NCBI GenBank assembly: GCA_001931905.2
Contig: MSJI02000909.1
Span: forward strand, 57,541 to 121,540
Direction of reading: 5' to 3'
DNA: 64,000 nucleotides
From: Cladosporium sp. IMV 00045
Taxonomy: Eukaryota > Ascomycota > Dothideomycetes > Cladosporiales > Cladosporiaceae
Below the pieces are notes generated by a model. That model had not been told where the DNA came from, made no database searches, and saw only the letters and a list, made by a program, of their open reading frames with translations. The position numbers were made by a program, and so were the translations under genes. Below, piece by piece: positions 57,184 to 64,000 of this stretch (positions are counted from its first letter, which is position 1; each line of letters starts with the position of its first letter).

Positions 57184-58185
57184 TGATACAATGGCTCAAA
57201 AGGCAGGGTTGGTATCTTTTGGCGTTGGTAATGGATGGGAAGTCTTAATCTGGAGTTGGTGTTTTCTCGAAGAATAAGGCCGAGGTACTTTTCGTATAAT
57301 GTCGTTAGTAGTCATTGAGATCATTACTGCAGAACGAATCCGTTGAAGAACTGGTAGTCTCGTCAATCCATGGTGTTGCCTCCCTGTTTACCTCCTATGC
57401 TATTACTTCCATGATTCCACGCTGTCCACACGCTCTTCTGCACAGATCCTATCGGGGGGAAGACATTAGGGCTCGTACTGTCTGTCCCGGAAGCTATTTG
57501 TAGAATAATGTCGAGGCGAGGGATTTAACTGGAAGGAGGCGGTTACAAGGTACAAGCCAAACATGAGGCTCAGGGGGTGAGACAGGCTTGAGGCTGACGA
57601 GGAGAGTCTCGCGATACTTTGACTTGACTTGTCGTCAGTCTCTCCTGTCACTACCTCACTCTTTGTGATAGAAGCACGCGCTTCCCTTTCACTTGATCCC
57701 GTATCAGACCTGTCATTTTGTTCGAGAAACCCCGCAGTCTGGCCTTACTGCGTGACTGGAATAGTGGAGTCGACCTTTTGACTTCTCACTTGGGGGAAGA
57801 TCCCGGGGAAGCAGAGCAAAGAGCATCATCAAAAGCCGCAGAAGGCTTGGCGAGATCTTCCGAATCCGATAACCAGCCAGCTCTGCCTCTCTCGCTCTCA
57901 CAAAGCGCATCAACCACATCTCGCCCGTCCTTCACTCGCTACAACCTCACTTCACTCCAACTCACCTCTCACTTTCTCCTCTCACCTCCAATCCGCCTCT
58001 CCTCACCTCACTCTCCGCTCCGCTCACCTCACCGACCTTCGCGTCGATTGCGCTCATATGATACCGACAAGCCATTCTTTGCGCCAGTCCAGCATCGCTT
58101 CCATTTAGCATATCCTCAACTCACTCACAACAACGCGCATTCGCCCTCCAATGACGCTGCGCAAACCAACCTACGACCTCCAACA
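57184..58185. other. intergenic
   Basis: A C/T-rich leader (57880-58185) precedes the carrier gene. The reading frame stays open from 57718 into the carrier gene, but the sequence is leader-like (TSRPSFTRYNLTSLQL...) and the start at 58186 fits better. Nothing else seen. Confidence 0.5.
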
Positions 58186-59691
58186 ATGAGCTCTGGCCCT
58201 TCCTCTTCACCCCTCGCCCCGAACCCTCTCCCCAATCCGAACCCGCTCAAAACCGCAACTTCAAATATGACCTCACCCGGGGAAGAACAACAACCTCCGA
58301 CCCCGCCCTCGACCTCCACCACCCCCGCCGAGCCGATTCCCTACTACGGCCTGCGCGTCTGGCTCTCGCAGCCAGTCATCGCCTCCTTCATCGCCGGCGG
58401 CACCGCCGGCGCCGTCTCGCGCACCGTCGTCTCCCCACTCGAGCGCTTGAAGATCCTGCTGCAGGTCCAGAATGTCGGCCGCAATGAATATAAGATGAGC
58501 ATTGGCAAGGCACTCTCCAAGATGTGGCGGGAGGAGGGCTGGCGCGGCATGATGGCCGGCAACGGCACCAATTGCATCCGCATCGTGCCGTATAGCGCGG
58601 TGCAGTTTGGCAGTTACAATATCTACAAGAAGGTATGTGTTTTTCTTTTATTTCTTTTTGTCTTTTGAGCGTTGCTTTGGGGAAAGGATATGTGGGAGAT
58701 GATGGTACTGGGTGGTGGGTTATGGACATTGGGCATTGGACATTTGGGAGTGAGGGGTGGAAAAAAGGCGGTTGGCAATGGGCAGTGAGCAGGGTTGCCG
58801 GCGCCCAGCAGCATTCAACACGCAGCGACCATCTTGGCGTCAATACTGGCAATATTGCTCGTCAATATGCGAGCCAACCTCGACCACCGAACAGAGACGA
58901 GAGAAGGTAATCTCACGATCAAAGTAAAATCGGACTAATCAGTTGTATGACAGGGCTTCGAACCATCACCTGGGGAACCACTTACCGCGCTTGCCCGTCT
59001 ATGCTGCGGCGCCCTCGCCGGCATTACTTCAGTCACCGTTACCTACCCTCTCGACATCGTTCGCACGCGTCTCTCCATCCAATCCGCTTCCTTCGCTACA
59101 CTGGCAAAAGAAAAGTCCGTCGCCGCCGCAGAGGCTGCAAAGCGCAGACTCCCTGGTATGTGGGGCACGATGAAGCACATGTATGTGAGCGAGGGTGGCA
59201 TCCCAGCGCTGTACAGAGGCATAATCCCGACTGTGGCCGGTGTCGCGCCCTACGTCGGTCTCAACTTCATGATTTACGAGAGCGTTCGCACCTACTTCAC
59301 ACCTGAGGGCGAATCGAATCCTGGCAGTCTTGGAAAGCTCGGAGCTGGTGCGATTTCTGGTGGCGTGGCACAGACATGCACCTACCCTCTGTAAGTGAAG
59401 CCCCATCCCAATCTTGCACACATCGTTCACACGACTAACATCAACCAAAGCGACGTGCTCCGCCGCCGCTTCCAGATCAACACCATGTCTGGCATGGGCT
59501 ACCAATACAAGGGCATCTTCGACGCCATCCGCGTCATCGTCGCCCAGGAAGGTCTCAAGGGCCTGTACAAAGGCATCAGTCCGAACTTGCTCAAGGTCGC
59601 GCCGTCGATGGCCAGCTCGTGGCTGAGTTTCGAGGTGACCAGGGACTTCATCATGGATCTCAACCCCAAGGATGATGATGATGAGCCTTGA
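58186..59691 (+). CDS. mitochondrial carrier family protein (Ypr011c-like)
   Basis: Solute carrier of the mitochondrial inner membrane, 374 residues. Exons 58186..58632, 58954..59390 and 59451..59691; introns 321 and 60 nt. The three carrier repeats are complete, each with its P-x-[DE]-x-x-[KR] signature: SPLERLKILLQVQ, YPLDIVRTRLSIQ and YPLDVLRRRFQIN. The opening WLSQPVIASFIAGGTAGAVSRT and NGTNCIRIVPYSAVQFGSY match the group of yeast Ypr011c, which carries adenosine 5'-phosphosulfate and PAPS (established for yeast; transferred here by resemblance). The start MSSGPSSSP begins a 60-residue disordered extension; the 321-nt first intron is long for this window. C-terminus acidic (DDDDEP). Confidence 0.93.
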
Positions 59692-60867
59692 TTGCACTGC
59701 GCAACACGAACCAAAGCAAAGCAAGGAGGAACCGGCAAAACGATCAGAGCGAAGGACCTTACGATCGCATCAATTCAAAGCGAAAGCGAAATTCCAGGCA
59801 TCATGGGCGTCGGCGTTTGATTTTTTTTCTTCTCTCTTTCAACCTCTTTCCATCTTGGACAGAAATCGAAAGAGGGGAATGGATAAAAGAGGATCATAAG
59901 GGAGGAAGCAAGTTTTCGAAATCATGGATGCTTTTGATTCTGTTGGCAACGAGGATAATGGAGGGATTTTCCCAAGGGAGCTTTCCATTTCCTCCCCCTT
60001 CGTCGCCATCAATCACATCAACCGAACACTGCAAAAAAGGGAAGCGAGGCGTTTTGCACGGACACACACACTGGAGGACCAACAGCGGGTTGCACAATGG
60101 GAACAAACACGGGTTTGTGGACATATATTAACTTCGAGTATCGCTTTTTTCCTTTTCTTTATCGAGCAAGGATCTCAAGCGAGGGATTCTGAACACGGGC
60201 ATGGGAGAAGCGAGAAGAATCAGGTTAAGGTTGTGGCCCTTTTGGAAGAAAAGAGGCCTACAAATCAGGAGGCAGTGATGAAATGGGATGTTTGCCAGCA
60301 GCGAAAGGCAGTCGCGGATGTATAGTAGCAGTATCGTCTCCTAAACCTCGCCCCGCCTCACCATTGTGTCTGCAATTGCTTCTGAATCCATCGTGTATTC
60401 GTCCGCTGATTGTGAACAGAACTCATTCTCGTCGCCATTTATTACAGTGCAATCGTTGGCTCTCCGGCTATCTTGAATTGCTCACTCGGCTTTGGTCTCC
60501 CAGGCGATCTACACTCCACAACCCCAGCCGGAGAGCAGTGGGGAAGATGCAAATGGACCGAGGCATATACTCACGCGACACTTCTTGCGAGCCGACTGCG
60601 ACGATATGTTAGTATTCTATATTTCGCATGAATTGGGACGTTTGAAGTGAACTTTACTCTTGATGAGAAAGTCCTTTGTGGATCGCTTGTTTCTTTTACT
60701 ACAATATTGATCGATCACACTCCACCCCGCCTCGCTTTTTTTCTTCGATGTTGATTGGATTTATTACAAGGGAGAATTGATATATTGATACAGCAGGAAG
60801 AAGGAAGCTCTTAGTGCATTGTTTATTGTTTGGGGAGTTCAATTGGAGACGATAGCAAACAGTCATT
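59692..60867. other. intergenic
   Basis: Contains a 133-codon plus-strand open frame at 59924-60325 (starts MDAFDSVGNEDNGG) with no recognisable domain and poor codon character; I do not call it. The rest, including an AT-rich patch at 60700-60860, is probably UTR and promoter DNA. Confidence 0.5.
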
Positions 60868-63159
60868 ATGTCCGCTGCAATGGTACCTCCGAGGCCTATT
60901 AAGAGGTTGTTGGTCGCTAATAGGTATGTTTTCAACCTTTTTCTTTCGTTTGGAAGAGGATAGTGTGGTTTGCTATCGGGATTTGAACAAGGACAGCAAT
61001 CGAAACACAACAAGAAAAGAGGAAGAAGGAGGAGGAAAAGCACCACCAACCAAGCGACCAGCCAAACCCAATCCTCCCATCCAAACCACAACTAACCACC
61101 CTCCCAATCTCCAGAGGTGAAATCGCCACCCGCATCCTCAGCACCGCGCGCGAACTCGACCTCCAAACCTACGCCCTCTACACCCCAACCGACACCTCCC
61201 ACACGCACTCCGCAACACACTCCGTCCCCCTCCCCTCCCCCTCTTCCTACACAGACATCCCCTTCCTCGTCTCCCTCGCCAAGCAAAACGGCATAGATGC
61301 CGTGCACCCCGGCTATGGATTCTTGAGCGAAAGCGCCGAATTCGCTGCCGCTTTGCGAGAAGCGGGGATCCTCGTCGTGGGGCCTGGGGAGGAGATCCTG
61401 TCTCGCACGGGGGATAAGTTGGCTGCGAGGAGGTTGGCGCAGGGGTGTGGCGTTCCTGTTCTGCCGGCGCTGGAAGAGGAGATCCGGAATGGGGACTTCG
61501 ATGGCGTGATGCGGTTCGTCGAACAGGTTGGTTTGCCGGTCATGATCAAAGCGGTAGACGGGGGAGGAGGACGGGGCATGCGGCTCGTGAGGTTTTGGGA
61601 GGACCTGGAGGCGTCGGTGGAGAGGGCAGGGAGGGAGAGTGCGAGCGGGAGGGTTTTTGTCGAGAAGGCTGTCGTTGAGGGTTGGAGGCATGTGGAGGTG
61701 CAGGTTTTGGGGGATGGGGAGGGAGGTGTCAGGCATCTTTGGGAGAGGGAGTGTAGTCTTCAGAGGAGGTTTCAGAAGGTCGTCGAGTTGGCTGTTTCGA
61801 CTTTGGAGGATAGGGGGGTGGTGGGGAGGGTGGTCGAGGCGGCGATGAGGATGGCGAGGGAGGTAAGTTTGGTGATGGTCACATTTGCTCTTCGCTTGCA
61901 TTCTGGAGCTCCTGGATGTTTTGAAAATGCTGACGCTGAATGTTCATCAGATCCGATACAGGTCTCTAGGCACGTTCGAGTTCCTCGTAAATCCTTCAAC
62001 AGGCGAATTCTTTTTCCTGGAAATAAACCCTCGCCTCCAAGTCGAGCACACTATCACCGAGTCTATCTGCTCGCTCGACATCGTCAAGATTCAGTTGCAA
62101 CTGGCTCAAGGTCTGTCTCTCGATCAGACCGACCTGGCTGGCTTTCCTCAAGATCCCTCAACACCGCCACCCCAGCGTTCGATCCAACTTCGCCTCACAG
62201 CTGAAGACCCGGAGAAGAACTACTCCCTCAGCATCGGCAAGATCCAATCATTTCACTTCCCTTCTGGTAATGGTGTGCGCGTCGACACCGCCCTCGTCAA
62301 CCACGCACCCGTCATTGTGAGCGCGGACTTCGATTCAGTCATCGCAAAGATCATACTCACAGCTCCGACATGGGAAGACGTGGTCCGCAAAGCCCGCCGA
62401 GCTCTGCAAGACGCGAGCGTCACGGGCATCAAAACCAACCTCGACATTCTCAGCGCCATCGTCGAGCATCCAGACTTCCTCGCCGGTGCCTGCGACACGC
62501 AATGGCTCGAAAGCCACCACGAGGAACTCCTCGTCCTGAGCCGCTCCATCCGCGATGCCAGAGTGGAGGCAGCATCCAAGTTCCCTCTGACTTCATCATC
62601 GTCTTCCAACCAAACGACCCCTTCGCTCCCGACAGCAGCTTCGAGCACAGCCCCTCTCTTCCGCCCCAAAGACGCCTGGAACTTAACCCTCACACCGCAG
62701 AATCAGAACCAGTCTTCAGAACCACCCCTCCCCCACCACCTCCTCCTAACCCGCATCCTCCGCAACGACTTCCCCACCTCCCTCACCGCCGAAGTCACCC
62801 ACACACCCCCCGGTAGCGCCTCATGTGCACCATACACCCTAAACCTCCAATCCACCACCTGCTCCGCCTCCACGACCCAATCCCACCGCACAGGCAACCC
62901 CAACGACCCGACTCACGTCCTGATCCCGCTGAGCGGCACGCTGGTGGAAGTCAACGTGGACGTCGGCGATGCGGTGCGTGAAGGAGATGTTGTTTGTGTC
63001 GTTAGGCAGATGAAAATGGAGATTGAAGTTAGGGCTAAGAGGGGAGGGGTTGTGGAGTGGGTGCTGGAGGTGGAGGAGGGGGAGGAGGTTGGGGAGGGGT
63101 GGTTGGGTGCTGTTGTTGTCGATGCTGCAGAGGAAGGAGTGGGGAAGGCGAGGCTGTGA
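60868..63159 (+). CDS. biotin carboxylase/biotin carrier (acyl-CoA carboxylase alpha) subunit
   Basis: ATP-dependent biotin carboxylase with C-terminal biotin carrier. Exons 60868..60923, 61115..61862 and 61951..63159 (introns 191 and 88 nt); 670 residues. The first exon ends inside the family start LLVANRGEIATRIL. Then come HPGYGFLSESAEFA, the ATP-grasp glycine loop GGGGRGMRLV and the catalytic cluster FFLEINPRLQVEHTITE; the conserved RVDTA segment follows. A Ser/Thr-rich linker separates the biotin domain, whose lysine is about K623 in RQMKMEIEV (usually AMKM). No mitochondrial presequence. The last three residues, A-R-L, fit the PTS1 pattern. The partner beta chain is probably at 15891..17729. 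Plausible alternatives are MCC or PCC alpha, but those start with presequences. Confidence 0.94.
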
Positions 63160-63508
63160 TATTGATTTCGGTTTCGGTTTTGCTGGACAGGTCGGAAGAG
63201 GCTGATTTGATGGGTGGATGATAGATGGAGGATAGGGGTTGGGCGCGTTGCCAGGTATTGAACGAAGGGATTACCTTTGCCGCTTGCCTTTTGCCTGTTT
63301 GAGATTTCTCTGTATTCCCCATACCGATCAGATCGGAGATCGTCTCTCCTGAAAATGTGAGAAGCGAGAATCGTTCCGCTGTGAAAATGGCGACGTGAGA
63401 TGCTCCAAGCGGAGAGGGTGAAAGCCGATAATGATTAATAAAAAGGTATATGCCATTACGCCATACTCGCAGACCCCCAACGCCGCGCCCATCCACCTTC
63501 CCATCTCG
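63160..63508. other. convergent intergenic, includes duplicated 3' UTR
   Basis: Between the carboxylase alpha gene and the minus-strand glycosyltransferase copy. Bases 63443-63508 belong to the right arm of the inverted duplication. The rest shows nothing. Confidence 0.6.
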
Positions 63509-64000
63509 TCAAGGCGTAGACATGCCCGCGAGTTTCTTCACGGTCAACTGCGGCTTCAAACTAACCACGTACGTCAAGCGATCCGTGAACAAATGGCTAA
63601 TCTCCGCATGCATGGCAGGTATGGCGCCGAAAACAAAACCCCCAATGGGGAAAAGCGCCGCCTCAAAAATGCCCGCGACTTGGAAGACCTTCGTGCTGAA
63701 GCCGTCGTGCTCGGCCATATCCTCCAGCAAGCCCGCGCGACGCATCTCTTCCTGCCGAAGGCCGAGGCAGAGGTGGTGGTAGTGGGCGTACAGGTAGAAG
63801 TAGCACATCATGAGGCAGAAACCGGCGAGGCGGCACCAGCCGGAGAAGTCCAGGGCCCAGTGCAGGACGGTGGGGACGAGGTGGTGCGGGTAGCAGAAGT
63901 CGTAGATGCTGGAGGTGGTGAGGATGACGGCGAGGTGGGAGGGGAGGAAGTGCGCTTCGAAGAGGCGGTGGTAGAGGGTGAGGAGGTTGGATTTGTTGAT
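63443..64000 (-). repeat. inverted duplication, right arm
   Basis: Reverse complement matches 44808..45365, 492 coding bases plus 66 bases of 3' UTR. It ends at the window edge, so the copy continues outside. Confidence 0.93.
63509..64000 (-). CDS. second copy of the GT2-type glycosyltransferase, C-terminal part
   Basis: The last 163 codons of a gene almost identical to the glycosyltransferase at 43286..45299; the 5' part lies off the window. Over 492 bp I count 17 differences, 16 of them silent; the only amino-acid change is Ala to Thr (VPAVLHW to VPTVLHW). The stop is kept in the same place (GMSTP). It holds the C-terminal membrane helices (MMCYFYLYAHYHHLCLG, FEAALFPIGGFVFGAIPAM). The strong silent bias argues for a working second gene or gene conversion rather than a pseudogene. 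Whether the DxD and ED motifs remain cannot be seen. Confidence 0.93.
   Translation of the reverse strand: MNKSNLLTLYHRLFEAHFLPSHLAVILTTSSIYDFCYPHHLVPTVLHWALDFSGWCRLAGFCLMMCYFYLYAHYHHLCLGLRQEEMRRAGLLEDMAEHDGFSTKVFQVAGIFEAALFPIGGFVFGAIPAMHAEISHLFTDRLTYVVSLKPQLTVKKLAGMSTP

Noticed and set aside
57718..58185. N-terminal extension of the carrier gene by 156 codons
   Set aside because: The sequence is C/T-rich leader; MSSGPSSSP at 58186 is a better start and still leaves a 60-residue extension.

Overview
The window is nuclear DNA of a filamentous ascomycete (Pezizomycotina; a Dothideomycete is my best guess, from protein style only). The signs are short GT-AG introns of about 47-205 nt, often with a CTAAC-type branch site before the acceptor, monocistronic genes on both strands, pyrimidine-rich leaders, and fungal families such as Atg26, Pep4, RTA1 and NAD-dependent glutamate dehydrogenase. 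I support 25 protein genes, two of them cut by the window edges. I saw no rRNA, tRNA, CRISPR array or intact transposon.

Left part (1-25 kb): 3' part of a GMC oxidoreductase; an F-box/LRR-like protein; DNA primase small subunit, divergent from a DUF1917/Bles03-like protein; allantoinase; an APC-family permease; an RTA1-like membrane protein; an unusual acyl-CoA carboxylase beta subunit; the RNA polymerase II CTD phosphatase Fcp1; and an acyl-CoA (4-coumarate-type) ligase, divergent from a 3-hydroxyacyl-CoA dehydrogenase-like gene.

Middle part (25-46 kb): an F-box-like protein, a glutamine-rich protein, two small proteins of unknown function, sterol 3-beta-glucosyltransferase Atg26, vacuolar aspartic protease Pep4, and a membrane GT2-type glycosyltransferase.

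Right part (46-64 kb): a secreted GH20 beta-N-acetylhexosaminidase whose last coding segment is repeated twice downstream, the two repeats flanking an orphan zinc-knuckle protein; NAD-glutamate dehydrogenase; a histone-H1-tail-like SPAKK repeat protein; a mitochondrial carrier; a biotin carboxylase/biotin carrier (acyl-CoA carboxylase alpha); and, at the edge, a second inverted copy of the glycosyltransferase 3' end.

Most genes are ordinary housekeeping genes with no operon-like logic. The best candidate for something new is the split biotin-dependent acyl-CoA carboxylase. Its alpha and beta genes both lie here, 43 kb apart; neither shows a mitochondrial presequence; the beta chain looks like neither MCC nor PCC; and the alpha chain ends in a peroxisomal-type tripeptide, as does the nearby acyl-CoA ligase. 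The second is the recent inverted duplication of the glycosyltransferase. The third is the hexosaminidase-tail repeat around the orphan zinc-knuckle gene.
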